A stretch of 53,200 nucleotides of DNA, from positions 1,426-54,625 of the forward strand of contig NZ_SJPE01000017.1 in NCBI RefSeq assembly GCF_004329815.1, in the 5' to 3' direction. Numbering within the stretch: the stretch's first letter is position 1; every line of letters starts with the position of its first letter. The translations under genes and the position numbers were made by a program. The stretch comes from Flavobacterium silvisoli (GTDB lineage: Bacteria > Bacteroidota > Bacteroidia > Flavobacteriales > Flavobacteriaceae). The notes beneath the pieces are model-generated. The model had not been told where the DNA came from. It did not search any database and saw only the letters and a list, made by a program, of their open reading frames with translations. Below are positions 18,238 through 25,745 of this stretch, piece by piece.

Positions 18238-19077
18238 ATGAAATCACTTTTTGATACCATATCGTTTGAATGCAGCAAAAATGTTACTAAATCATACAGT
18301 ACCTCATTTTCTGCAGCCGTAAAAATGTTAGCCCCCAGCATCCGTCAGGACATATACAACATTTACGGTTTTGTTCGCTTTGCCGACGAGATAGTCGACA
18401 CCTTTCACGATTACAACAAAGAAGTATTGTTTGAAATGTTTGAAAAAGATTTGGCAAGCGCTTTGGAAAATAAAATCAGTTTAAACCCGGTTTTGAACTC
18501 GTTTCAGCATACCGTACACAAATACCAGATTCCACATACTATGATTGCCGCTTTCATGAAAAGTATGCGTTTGGATTTACACAAAACAAATTACCAATCT
18601 TTCAACGAATACCATGATTATATTTATGGTTCTGCTGATGTGGTAGGTTTGATGTGTTTGAAAGTTTTTGTCAACGGAGACGTAAAAAAGTTTGAAGAAC
18701 TTGAGCAACCCGCCATGCGATTGGGCTCTGCTTTTCAAAAAGTGAATTTCCTGCGCGATTTGAAAGCCGATTATGAAGATTTGAATCGAAGTTATTTTCC
18801 TAACACTGACTTATCGCGCTTAGACGAACACTCAAAAAATGCTATAATTAAAGAAATCGAAGCCGATTTTGAAGCCGGTTTTCAAGGCATCGTAAAACTT
18901 CCTTTGGAAGCTAAATTCGGAGTATACACCGCTTATGTGTACTATAAAAAGCTGTTACACAAATTAAAAAAGACGCCTTCTATGGAAATTAAAAACACCC
19001 GTATACGAGTTCCTGATTATGAAAAATTAGGGCTTTTGGCCAAATGTTATGTAAATTACCGTCTAAACTTATTATAG
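18238..19077 (+). CDS. crtB: Phytoene synthase (CrtB)
   Basis: A 279-residue prenyl-transferase-type enzyme that condenses two geranylgeranyl diphosphates to phytoene. I use the ATG at 18238, because the in-frame extension to 18211 overlaps the crtI end. The first Asp-rich motif is D50EIVD54 (RFADEIVDTFHD), and the second lies near residue 172 (FLRDLKADYEDLNRSYFP). Squalene synthase is less likely given the crtI neighbour. It is in one operon with crtI and crtZ. Confidence 0.93.
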   Translation: MKSLFDTISFECSKNVTKSYSTSFSAAVKMLAPSIRQDIYNIYGFVRFADEIVDTFHDYNKEVLFEMFEKDLASALENKISLNPVLNSFQHTVHKYQIPHTMIAAFMKSMRLDLHKTNYQSFNEYHDYIYGSADVVGLMCLKVFVNGDVKKFEELEQPAMRLGSAFQKVNFLRDLKADYEDLNRSYFPNTDLSRLDEHSKNAIIKEIEADFEAGFQGIVKLPLEAKFGVYTAYVYYKKLLHKLKKTPSMEIKNTRIRVPDYEKLGLLAKCYVNYRLNLL

Positions 19078-19081
19078 AATC

Positions 19082-19525
19082 ATGTTGTTACACATTCTTG
19101 TTTTCATTCTCACTTTTTGCATCATGGAATTTATGGCGTGGTTTAGTCATAAATACGTAATGCATGGTTTCCTGTGGTCTTTACACGCTGACCATCACAA
19201 AAAAGATCATGACTCCTGGTTTGAACGGAACGATGCTTTTTTTATCTTTTATGCTGTAGTTAGCATCGGTTTCTTTTTGCTTTGGCAACATGACATACTC
19301 GAAATTGGTTTGGCTATAGGATTAGGAATCTTTGCTTATGGATTGGCCTATTTTACTGTTCATGATATTTTTATCCATCAGCGGTTTAAATTATTCCGAA
19401 ATGCAAACAATCGTTATGCAAAAGCTGTAAGGAGGGCTCATAAGATGCACCACAAACACGTCGGGAAAGAAGATGGCGAATGTTTTGGTATGCTGGTTGT
19501 TCCTTTTAAATACTTTAAGAAATAA
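19082..19525 (+). CDS. crtZ: Beta-carotene hydroxylase (CrtZ-type)
   Basis: A 147-residue membrane di-iron hydroxylase that would convert beta-carotene to zeaxanthin. Its histidine boxes are HKYVMH (23-28), HADHH (35-39), HDIFIH (about 93-98) and HKMHHKH (about 120-126), in the CrtZ order. There are about three hydrophobic segments. It follows crtB by four bases and ends in a terminator. No lycopene cyclase (crtY) or crtE gene is in this operon or elsewhere in the window, so beta-ring formation needs a gene elsewhere. Confidence 0.92.
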   Translation: MLLHILVFILTFCIMEFMAWFSHKYVMHGFLWSLHADHHKKDHDSWFERNDAFFIFYAVVSIGFFLLWQHDILEIGLAIGLGIFAYGLAYFTVHDIFIHQRFKLFRNANNRYAKAVRRAHKMHHKHVGKEDGECFGMLVVPFKYFKK

Positions 19526-19553
19526 AAAAGTCCCGGATAATCCGGGACTTTTC
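19526..19553. terminator. Bidirectional terminator after crtZ
   Basis: AAGTCCCGGA and TCCGGGACTT pair perfectly around TAA, with A and T runs on both sides. It separates the crt operon from the convergent DUF4252 operon. Confidence 0.95.
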
Positions 19554-19575
19554 TTTTTAATAACTAACCTCTAAA

Positions 19576-20109
19576 TTATTTAATCAAACTTTGTAATGGT
19601 TTTAATTGCTCCATATCAACGTTGGCATTTTTCAACAGGGAGAGCATGTTCATGATGTTATTCGGGTTCATATCATTCCCGAGAATGCGAACTACCGCGA
19701 AGCCGTTTTCTTTTCTTTTGGCAAATAGCACAAACTCATCAATGTCATTTTCATCGCCTACATAACTTATGGAAGCTCCGTCTTTGCCGGAACCTACTTT
19801 CATTAACTCCTGATAGGTTTTTCCTTTTAAGATAGCCGTTACTTTTTTGCTTTCGGCATCATATTGCGCCTGGTTCTTGTCATTTGCCTGAAATGTGATG
19901 ATATTCATTTTGTCAAAAGACTCTAAAGCTGCTTTTTGCTCGGCCGTTAGTTTGGTTTTATCGATGTTTAAAATACTTGGTGAAATATCTAATGCGATAA
20001 AGCCTTTCTTCTCGGAGTTTTCAACGAAATACTTTTGAAGTGTGGTTTCGCTGTTGCAACTTAACAGTAAGAATGAGAGCAATGCAGCGATTATAACTGA
20101 GAGTTTCAT
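19576..20109 (-). CDS. DUF4252 lipoprotein
   Basis: A 177-residue lipoprotein with lipobox LLLSC (Cys about 18) and a compact alpha/beta domain matching DUF4252. The function is unknown. It is the last gene of a sigma factor operon and lies six bases after its paralogue. Confidence 0.8.
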   Translation of the reverse strand: MKLSVIIAALLSFLLLSCNSETTLQKYFVENSEKKGFIALDISPSILNIDKTKLTAEQKAALESFDKMNIITFQANDKNQAQYDAESKKVTAILKGKTYQELMKVGSGKDGASISYVGDENDIDEFVLFAKRKENGFAVVRILGNDMNPNNIMNMLSLLKNANVDMEQLKPLQSLIK

Positions 20110-20115
20110 CTTTCT

Positions 20116-20649
20116 TTATTTTGAACCTTTGGAACCTTTTGATGCCTTTTTCAAATCATCGCCACCGGGTAATTTCATCTTATCGGTTAGAACGGAAAGT
20201 TCGTCTAAATCGAAGTTACCGGTTAATGACATTAATACGGTTTCTTCTTTTCCGGTGCCGTCTATAAACATTAACAACTCTTTTATTTGCGAGTCGGTGG
20301 CTCCTGATTTTACATAGATTTTTACGCTCTTGCCTTTTTCATTTACGCGCATTAGTTCGTCTAACGCGGCAGATTTAAGATACTTATCTGAAGTAGCTTT
20401 TAACTCGTCGGCTCTTTTATCGCTTTGGGTTACGAATACTTTTAAGTTGTCTAACTTTTTGATGAGATTTACATACTGTTGTGTTTCTTTGTCTTTGACA
20501 TCCATTTTACTTAATAAGGTGAACATCTTTTTATTGACAATGACTGTTGTTACATCATCTAAACCGTCGAATTTATCGAAGGCTGATTGGGCGAAAAAAG
20601 TATTGGCTGTTAATACCATTACCAGGGTTAAGATTATCTTTTTACTCAT
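20116..20649 (-). CDS. DUF4252 secreted protein
   Basis: 177 residues from the ATG at 20649, which gives a clean signal peptide (MSKKIILTLVMVLTANTFFAQ). The frame extends 15 residues upstream, but these would spoil the signal. It has the same domain type as the next gene (LSKMDVKDKETQQYVNLIKK, then a LxxFIDG-like stretch). It ends in a short Lys/Gly/Ser tail. It is probably a periplasmic product of the sigma-factor regulon. The function is unknown. Confidence 0.78.
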   Translation of the reverse strand: MSKKIILTLVMVLTANTFFAQSAFDKFDGLDDVTTVIVNKKMFTLLSKMDVKDKETQQYVNLIKKLDNLKVFVTQSDKRADELKATSDKYLKSAALDELMRVNEKGKSVKIYVKSGATDSQIKELLMFIDGTGKEETVLMSLTGNFDLDELSVLTDKMKLPGGDDLKKASKGSKGSK

Positions 20650-20711
20650 GGTTAAGAAATTGTTTTTTGGGTATTTGTGAATCGTTGGTTTCATGATTTC
20701 TTGTGTTTTTT

Positions 20712-21158
20712 TTATTTAAAAATCTTTTGTTTTGATTGTTCGTATTCATTTAAATAATTCATACTTCCGATGCCTTTGTTTACGTGTTCTGAGATCATAG
20801 CTAGTGCTTTTTGAGTTTCTCTGAAGGCTACTTCGGGGTCATTAATACTGCCCAGCTCCTGTGGCTTTGGCTGATTGTAATGATTAAAAGTAAGTAAACT
20901 TACGCTGAGCAAAACTGCTACAGAGGCGGCAACTGATAACCAAAGTACTGTTGTTCGTTTTTGTGGTTGTAGTGGAATCGTTGCGGTGAACTGCTCTTGT
21001 TTTGCCTGAACTGTATATCCGAAGATAGGTTTATAGTGTTCCAGATGCTGCGCAACATCGGGGGAAGTGAAATAGGCTTTGAGTTCTTTTTCTTCGGCTA
21101 TTGTTGTGGTGGCTTCGAAGTATTTTTCTATTAGTTTTTCTATTCTATCCAATGCCAT
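20712..21158 (-). CDS. Putative anti-sigma factor (single-pass membrane protein)
   Basis: A 148-residue protein with an N-terminal helical cytoplasmic part of about 65 residues (LDRIEKLIEKYFEATTTIAEEKEL), one membrane segment at about 71-90 and a short periplasmic tail. Its start overlaps the sigma factor gene by 14 bases. Topology and position fit an anti-sigma factor for the adjacent ECF sigma. No named family motif is obvious, so this is inference from context. Confidence 0.65.
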   Translation of the reverse strand: MALDRIEKLIEKYFEATTTIAEEKELKAYFTSPDVAQHLEHYKPIFGYTVQAKQEQFTATIPLQPQKRTTVLWLSVAASVAVLLSVSLLTFNHYNQPKPQELGSINDPEVAFRETQKALAMISEHVNKGIGSMNYLNEYEQSKQKIFK

Positions 21159-21654
21159 AATGGTGTGTTTTAGTCATGTTTTCTCTTATTGTTTTTCGGG
21201 CTCTTGAAAGTGCCGTGCGTATGGCCGACTCATTCATTTCTAATATTTTACTAATCTCTTCGAACTCCATCTCTTCGATGTCTCGCATTTGAACGATTAG
21301 TTTTTGTTGTTCGGGGAGGTCGTTCATTATTTTTTCGACCCAATTCCATGTATCTCTATCCTCTACTTTTTGTTGCACACTTGCTTCCCTGTCGGTGAAG
21401 TTGTTGTGAACGATTTTCATGTTGTTGGCGCGCTTTGACTTGAGCTGATCTAAACAATAGTTTTTTGTCATTGTCATTGCTACGGCTTCAATGCTTTTGT
21501 ATTGGGTTAGTGATTCGTTTTTGTTCCACAATTTTACCAGAACCTCCTGAGTTGCATCTTCGGCCTCCTCTGTGCTAACGAGTAGGCGTTTTGCCATTCG
21601 GAATAACTTATCCTTGAATGGGGTGACGAGCTGCATAAACTCTTTTTGGTTCAT
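21145..21654 (-). CDS. ECF-type RNA polymerase sigma factor
   Basis: A 169-residue sigma-70 family protein. Region 2 lies in about residues 8-75 (FRMAKRLLVSTEEAEDATQEVLVKLW). Region 4 lies at about 110-165 with a helix-turn-helix (MEFEEISKILEMNESAIRTALSRARKTI). There is no sigma 1.1 or 3 domain. It leads an operon with a putative anti-sigma factor and two DUF4252 exported proteins, so it probably responds to an envelope signal. The stimulus is unknown. Confidence 0.93.
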   Translation of the reverse strand: MNQKEFMQLVTPFKDKLFRMAKRLLVSTEEAEDATQEVLVKLWNKNESLTQYKSIEAVAMTMTKNYCLDQLKSKRANNMKIVHNNFTDREASVQQKVEDRDTWNWVEKIMNDLPEQQKLIVQMRDIEEMEFEEISKILEMNESAIRTALSRARKTIRENMTKTHHYGIG

Positions 21655-21778
21655 TGAAACGGTACTTTAGTTTGTGGTTATATGAGCAAGACGAGGCAGG
21701 CTTTTATTTGTTACAACAAATTATTTAATTGTTTTAAAACTTAGTAAATTTACACTTATTAAACCTAAAAAAGCTGCT

Positions 21779-23161
21779 ATGAGGAATTTTGCCAAATCTG
21801 TATTATTGTTGTTGTTTATTGCTGTTTGCTTTGGGTGTGAGGACAGGGATGATCATCCGGTGCCTTCTAAGCTGGAGATTAACGACTTTGTGTGGAAGGG
21901 TATGAATTTATACTATTTGTGGCAGGCTGATGTGCCCGACCTGGCGGATAATAAGGATGATAATGAGGGGGAGTATTTTTCGTTTTTAGATTCTTATGCG
22001 AATCCTACTGATTTGTTTAACCACCTTAGAACGGATGCTACGACTGACCGCTTTAGTGTGATATACAGTGATTATACTGTTTTGGAGGGTGTACTGGCGG
22101 GAACTACTTTGAACAACGGCCTTGATCATGGTTTGAATTACAAGCCTAACAGCAGTACGGATCTTTTTGGCTGGGTTAGGTATGTGTTGCCTAACTCTGA
22201 CGCAGCGGCTAAGAATGTTACGAGAGGCATGATTTTTTATGCGATTGATGGTACTCCGCTGACGGTTGATAATTACAGAGGGCTTTTTGCCAAAACTACT
22301 TTCACGATTAATTTGGCTGATTACAATAACGGTGCTATTACCCCTAACGGGCAATCGATTACGTTGACTAAGACTAATATTTCTGAGAATCCTGTTTATG
22401 TACGAAAGGTTATTACTGAGGGTACTCACAACATTGGGTATTTGATGTATAATGGTTTTTACCCTAATTATGATGCGCAACTGAATGATGCGTTTGGGTA
22501 TTTTGCTTCACAAAATGTGACGGATCTGGTGCTGGATTTGAGGTATAACTCGGGCGGGGCTGTTACGAGTGCTACGAAACTGGCCAGTATGATTACGGGA
22601 CAGTTTACCGGGCAGTTGTTTGCCAAGCTTAAGTGGAATGCAAAGGTTGAAGCGTTCTCGGGAGCTTCGAGTTATGTGTTTGACGGCAGTGTTAACAGTT
22701 TGCATTTGAATAAGGTGTATGTTTTGACGGCTAAAGGGACGGCTTCGGCGAGTGAACTGGTGATTAATTGTTTGAAACCGTATATAAACGTGGTGCAGAT
22801 AGGCGATGTTACTACGGGTAAGAATGTGGCTTCGGTAACGTTGTATGATTCGCCTACGTTTGGGAAATCGAATGTGAACCCGAGTCATAAATATGCTATG
22901 CAACCTATAGTTTCGAAGGTGGTTAATAAGAATGAGTTTGGCGATTACCCGCTGGGGTTGGTGCCTACTTATGAACAAAAAGAGAATTTTAATGCTCTGG
23001 GGGTTTTAGGGGAAACTGATGAGCCTTTGTTTCAAAAAGCGATTAGCTTAATACTGGCTAACGGCAAACTGATGCCGCAAGTGCCGGTTGTAAACGAACC
23101 TTTTACGGATGCTAAAGCGATGAACCCGCTGCGTACTGAAATGTACATAGACCCGAAATAA
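21779..23161 (+). CDS. S41 family C-terminal processing-type peptidase (lipoprotein)
   Basis: A 460-residue lipoprotein with lipobox AVCFGC (Cys about 20). A PDZ-like region lies at about residues 115-200. The S41 domain then starts near NIGYLMYNGFYPNYD (about 218). The conserved LVLDLRYNSGGAV (about 250) precedes the catalytic serine in GTASASEL (about 324) and the lysine in VTTGKNVAS (about 349), which form the Ser-Lys dyad. It is probably anchored in the periplasmic or outer membrane face. The substrate is unknown. Stand-alone transcription unit. Confidence 0.9.
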   Translation: MRNFAKSVLLLLFIAVCFGCEDRDDHPVPSKLEINDFVWKGMNLYYLWQADVPDLADNKDDNEGEYFSFLDSYANPTDLFNHLRTDATTDRFSVIYSDYTVLEGVLAGTTLNNGLDHGLNYKPNSSTDLFGWVRYVLPNSDAAAKNVTRGMIFYAIDGTPLTVDNYRGLFAKTTFTINLADYNNGAITPNGQSITLTKTNISENPVYVRKVITEGTHNIGYLMYNGFYPNYDAQLNDAFGYFASQNVTDLVLDLRYNSGGAVTSATKLASMITGQFTGQLFAKLKWNAKVEAFSGASSYVFDGSVNSLHLNKVYVLTAKGTASASELVINCLKPYINVVQIGDVTTGKNVASVTLYDSPTFGKSNVNPSHKYAMQPIVSKVVNKNEFGDYPLGLVPTYEQKENFNALGVLGETDEPLFQKAISLILANGKLMPQVPVVNEPFTDAKAMNPLRTEMYIDPK

Positions 23162-23282
23162 GCGGAACTACTTTACTAAAAAACGGGGCTACTGCCCTAT
23201 TGTTGTGCACTGCCAGAGTGCGCCGGTGGTGTGCTTTGGCACCACGTTTTACTCCTGAAATTATTTTTGATTGTGCTCTAAC

Positions 23283-23437
23283 GGGGGAACGCGTCACTTG
23301 GGCGGGGAAACGCTTCTCTCGGGTGGGGAATCGCTTCTCTCGGGCGGGGAATCGCTTCTCTAGGGCGGGGAATCGCGTCTCTCGGGTGGGGAATCGCTTC
23401 TCTAGGGCGGGGAATCGCTTCTCTCGGGTGGGGAAAC
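23283..23437. repeat. 21-bp GC-rich tandem repeat, seven full copies
   Basis: The unit GGGGAATCGCTTCTCTCGGGC starts at 23283, 23304, 23325, 23346, 23367, 23388 and 23409, with an eighth partial unit at 23430. Copies vary mainly at A/T after GGGGAA and at C/A and C/T near the end. It is much richer in G+C than its surroundings. Confidence 0.92.
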
Positions 23438-23612
23438 GTGATGTTATAGCGTTCGGAGGATATTTACGGGTATTTTTTGTGTTTGCTCTTTTGAGCGGTG
23501 ATTTTTGCCGATGGTCTATTTGTAGGGCTTGTTTTAATCTTTTTTGTACTCTTTTTTATATATTTCGTGTTTAAATGCTGAGACTGTTATATATAGTTGG
23601 AGGTGTTTGTTT

Positions 23613-23619
23613 GTTAGTG
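23613..23619 (+). other. GTTAGTG, possible left boundary of a gene cassette
   Basis: GTTAGTG lies 20 bases before the pycTM start and resembles the GTTAGCA that ends the attC-like repeat at 24914-25045. If the repeats are recombination sites, this would be the junction at the front of the pyc cassette. A seven-base match alone is weak. Confidence 0.25.
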
Positions 23620-23639
23620 GCAATACTAAACCCCTAAAC

Positions 23640-24161
23640 ATGAAAACAATCGATTATTTGGAGAAACAATATGGTCATGCTTTTGAAATGCTCAAATTTG
23701 GTGAAGCGAAAAATATTGCGTTAATCGCATTCAACGGAGCAATTATTGTTGGTATTTCAAAATTAATTACAGACACGATTAACCCTTATTTAAGCTACTA
23801 TTTATATTATGCTATAGCGATGTCTTGTATTACAATATTCATTAGCTTCTCTGCCTTGGTTGCTAAAATCAAACATTCGCCAAATAATATGTCACTTCAT
23901 CGCAGCAATAATCTGCTCTTTTATGCAACCCTCGCACACATGACTGATGATGAACTAATAAAAAAAATTTCCGAATCGTACGAATGTGAACGTTCAAACG
24001 AAAATCACGAAAAAGATTTAGCAAATCAAGTAATCATAACTAGTCAAATTGCTGCGCGAAAATTTAAATTATACAATATTGCGATTACAATAATGTTTAT
24101 GGGATTATTAACACCTCTGAGTTATATAATTTATAAACTCTTTTTAGATCAAGACAAATAA
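23640..24161 (+). CDS. pycTM: PycTM-like transmembrane effector of a Pycsar system
   Basis: 173 residues from the ATG at 23640. The frame opens upstream at 23544, but the extra 32 residues are non-conserved. After a short amphipathic N-terminus (YLEKQYGHAFEMLKFGEAKN) there are hydrophobic segments at about 25-43, 50-73 and 143-165. A polar region of about 70 residues lies between the second and third. This matches the DUF5706/PycTM effectors. In the Pycsar antiphage system such proteins respond to cyclic UMP or CMP made by the partner cyclase and disrupt the membrane. The stop overlaps the cyclase start by one base (TAATG). The identification rests on family pattern plus partner. The cyclic nucleotide is unknown. 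Confidence 0.8.
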   Translation: MKTIDYLEKQYGHAFEMLKFGEAKNIALIAFNGAIIVGISKLITDTINPYLSYYLYYAIAMSCITIFISFSALVAKIKHSPNNMSLHRSNNLLFYATLAHMTDDELIKKISESYECERSNENHEKDLANQVIITSQIAARKFKLYNIAITIMFMGLLTPLSYIIYKLFLDQDK

Positions 24162-24904
24162 TGGCACTTAAAAATGACATAACACAAAAGGTAAAAGACA
24201 TTTTAGACAGTGATTTTACCACAGAAGACATCAATTACGTTCCAGAAATCGGAGATAGTAAATTAACTTTTGGAAACAAAGGTTTACAGTTTGAGGCTAC
24301 TGTTTTATATATAGACTTAAGAGATTCAACCAAGATTTTAAATAAGCATAATAAGACAACTATTGCTAAAATTCATAAAGCTTATTTATTTACCACTGTA
24401 AAAATAGCTACTTCGCTTGGCGGAGAAGTTCGAAGTTTTAATGGTGATAGTGTACTTGCTTTTTTTCAAGGAACAACTAAAACTACATTAAGTAATGCCG
24501 TAAAAGCTGCGATGCAAATTAGATATATGATTGCTCATTCAGAATCAGGCATCAATACTTTATTAGCGAAATACTCTGCTGTAGATTTTGGCATTGGTTT
24601 AGACGATGGAAAGATTTTATGTGTAAAAGTAGGTGTTGGTGGAGATGCCAATACTAAAGATTTGATATGGATTGGTAATCCAGTAAATAAATCTGTTGTC
24701 ATTAGTGATGAATGTAAAGCGTCAGAATATATTGGGATTTCAAGTTATGTTTATAGCAATTTGAATGACGATGTAAAATATGGAACACAGAAAAATTACT
24801 TTGGTCAAGATGTGAAAGTAGATATGTGGACAGCATATAGAGTACTTTACAATGGAAGTTACGAAACATTTTATAAAACAAGTTGGTATTGGACAGTTCC
24901 ATAA
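24161..24904 (+). CDS. pycC: PycC-like nucleotide cyclase of a Pycsar system
   Basis: A 247-residue soluble class III nucleotidyl cyclase. The catalytic domain starts near residue 44. VLYIDLRDSTKIL gives the first metal Asp (D52), and FNGDSVLAFF gives the second (D96). FGIGLDDGKILCVKVG follows at about 145. There is no receiver, HAMP or transmembrane part. A short cyclase paired with a small membrane effector is the Pycsar layout, in which phage infection triggers cUMP or cCMP synthesis and abortive infection. The stop-start overlap with pycTM shows one translational unit, effector first. A conventional adenylate cyclase is the alternative, but the partner argues against it. Confidence 0.82.
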   Translation: MALKNDITQKVKDILDSDFTTEDINYVPEIGDSKLTFGNKGLQFEATVLYIDLRDSTKILNKHNKTTIAKIHKAYLFTTVKIATSLGGEVRSFNGDSVLAFFQGTTKTTLSNAVKAAMQIRYMIAHSESGINTLLAKYSAVDFGIGLDDGKILCVKVGVGGDANTKDLIWIGNPVNKSVVISDECKASEYIGISSYVYSNLNDDVKYGTQKNYFGQDVKVDMWTAYRVLYNGSYETFYKTSWYWTVP

Positions 24905-24913
24905 GAGTACTGC

Positions 24914-25045
24914 TGCTAACAGTGGTTTTACGCTATAGCTAGTTTTGTGGTAAGTTCACGTTTGCATTTTGCAAGAATTTTTACCTTTAAAAGAAAATAG
25001 TCGGTTCCGAAGTTTACAAGCTCGCCAAGCGCCGGAACGTTAGCA
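24914..25045. repeat. attC-like imperfect palindrome between the two defence modules
   Basis: The element is bounded by TGCTAAC (24914-24920) and its exact inverse GTTAGCA (25039-25045). The inner arms AGTTTTGTGGTAAGTTC and GAAGTTTACAAGCT can pair with a few bulged bases. A long, imperfect, bulged palindrome closed by short TAAC/GTTA boxes is the shape of integron attC sites, though the boxes do not strictly fit the class 1 consensus RYYYAAC/GTTRRRY. Its left half recurs at 25746. Confidence 0.5.
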
Positions 25046-25110
25046 CTAATTTTTGACCACCAAAGTTTTCAAAAGACAAACTTTTGTATATTTGAAAAAA
25101 AAGTTTCAAA

Positions 25111-25407
25111 ATGACAACCAGAGAGAACATATTAAAAACGCTAAAATCAAATAAGCTGCAACTAACGAAGTTTGGCATTCGTAGTGTTGGCCTTTTTGGT
25201 TCATACATTCGTGGTGAACAATCTAGCGAAAGTGATATTGATTTGCTGATTGACTTTGAACCTGAAAAAGAAAATTTTGACAACTTTATGGCGGTTTGCG
25301 ATTTATTTGAAAAAATATTCAAAAACGAAAAAATTGAAGTTGTTACCAAAAATGGCTTAAGTCCATATATTGGCCCAAAAATATTAAATGAAGTTCAGTA
25401 TGTCTAA
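25111..25407 (+). CDS. mntA: MntA-type nucleotidyltransferase antitoxin
   Basis: A 98-residue minimal nucleotidyltransferase. It carries the catalytic motif GSx10DxD (G-S at about 30-31 and D-I-D at about 42-44, in FGSYIRGEQSSESDIDLLI). Proteins of this type neutralise HEPN toxins by adding AMP groups to a tyrosine of the toxin. The partner gene overlaps its 3' end. It lies 66 bases after the end of the attC-like repeat. Confidence 0.88.
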   Translation: MTTRENILKTLKSNKLQLTKFGIRSVGLFGSYIRGEQSSESDIDLLIDFEPEKENFDNFMAVCDLFEKIFKNEKIEVVTKNGLSPYIGPKILNEVQYV

Positions 25408-25735
25408 AGAGCCGAAAGAATACTTGAGACATATTAACGATGAATGTTTGTATATCATTTCAGTAAGTAAAGATCTGAAATACGAAGATTTCCTAGACGA
25501 CGAAACTCTGAAAAGAGCTGTTGTGAGAAGTCTGGAAATTATTGGAGAAGCTACAAAGAAAATACCTGCTGATGTAAAAGTAAAATGGAATACCATCCAA
25601 TGGAAAAACATGGCAGGAATGAGAGATAGGTTGATTCACGATTACATGGGTGTTAATTATACTATTGTTTGGGATGTAATGAAAAACAAGATTCCGGACA
25701 TGAATAAACAGATTTCTAAATTTCTAACCGAATAA
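25400..25735 (+). CDS. hepT: HepT-type HEPN toxin (DUF86)
   Basis: 111 residues from the ATG at 25400, which overlaps the mntA stop by eight bases. An in-frame ATG at 25388 would add four residues. It is an all-helical HEPN fold with the RNase motif Rx4HxY (RDRLIHDY, about residues 76-83). The Tyr in that motif is the residue modified by the antitoxin in characterised HEPN/MNT pairs. The toxin is expected to cleave RNA when released. With mntA it forms a type VII toxin-antitoxin or defence pair, next to the Pycsar-like module. Confidence 0.88.
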   Translation: MSKEPKEYLRHINDECLYIISVSKDLKYEDFLDDETLKRAVVRSLEIIGEATKKIPADVKVKWNTIQWKNMAGMRDRLIHDYMGVNYTIVWDVMKNKIPDMNKQISKFLTE

Positions 25736-25745
25736 TAAAAACTAG

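Larger units (their letters stand above)
23162..23639. other. Intergenic stretch with GC-rich repeats, no supported gene
   Basis: A 478-base gap between the S41 gene and pycTM. It holds the 21-bp minisatellite at 23283-23437 and a small GTGGTG/CACCAC hairpin near 23230. A 124-codon plus-strand frame crosses the repeats, but its product is a low-complexity Arg-rich repeat and I do not call it. The last part (23550-23639) is AT-rich and probably carries the pyc promoter. The best -7 match is TATATTTC at 23559. Confidence 0.6.

Noticed and set aside
21986..22978. Long minus-strand frames of 164 and 156 codons inside the S41 gene
   Set aside because: They are Arg/Ile-rich antisense products of a gene with intact catalytic motifs.
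23200..23574. Plus-strand frame of 124 codons across the 21-bp repeat
   Set aside because: The frame stays open only because the repeat is a multiple of three. The product is an Arg/Gly/Ser heptad repeat with no recognisable domain or leader.
24161..24904. Ordinary adenylate cyclase signalling gene
   Set aside because: There is no sensor domain, and it is translationally coupled to a PycTM-like effector, so the Pycsar reading fits better. The product nucleotide is still untested.
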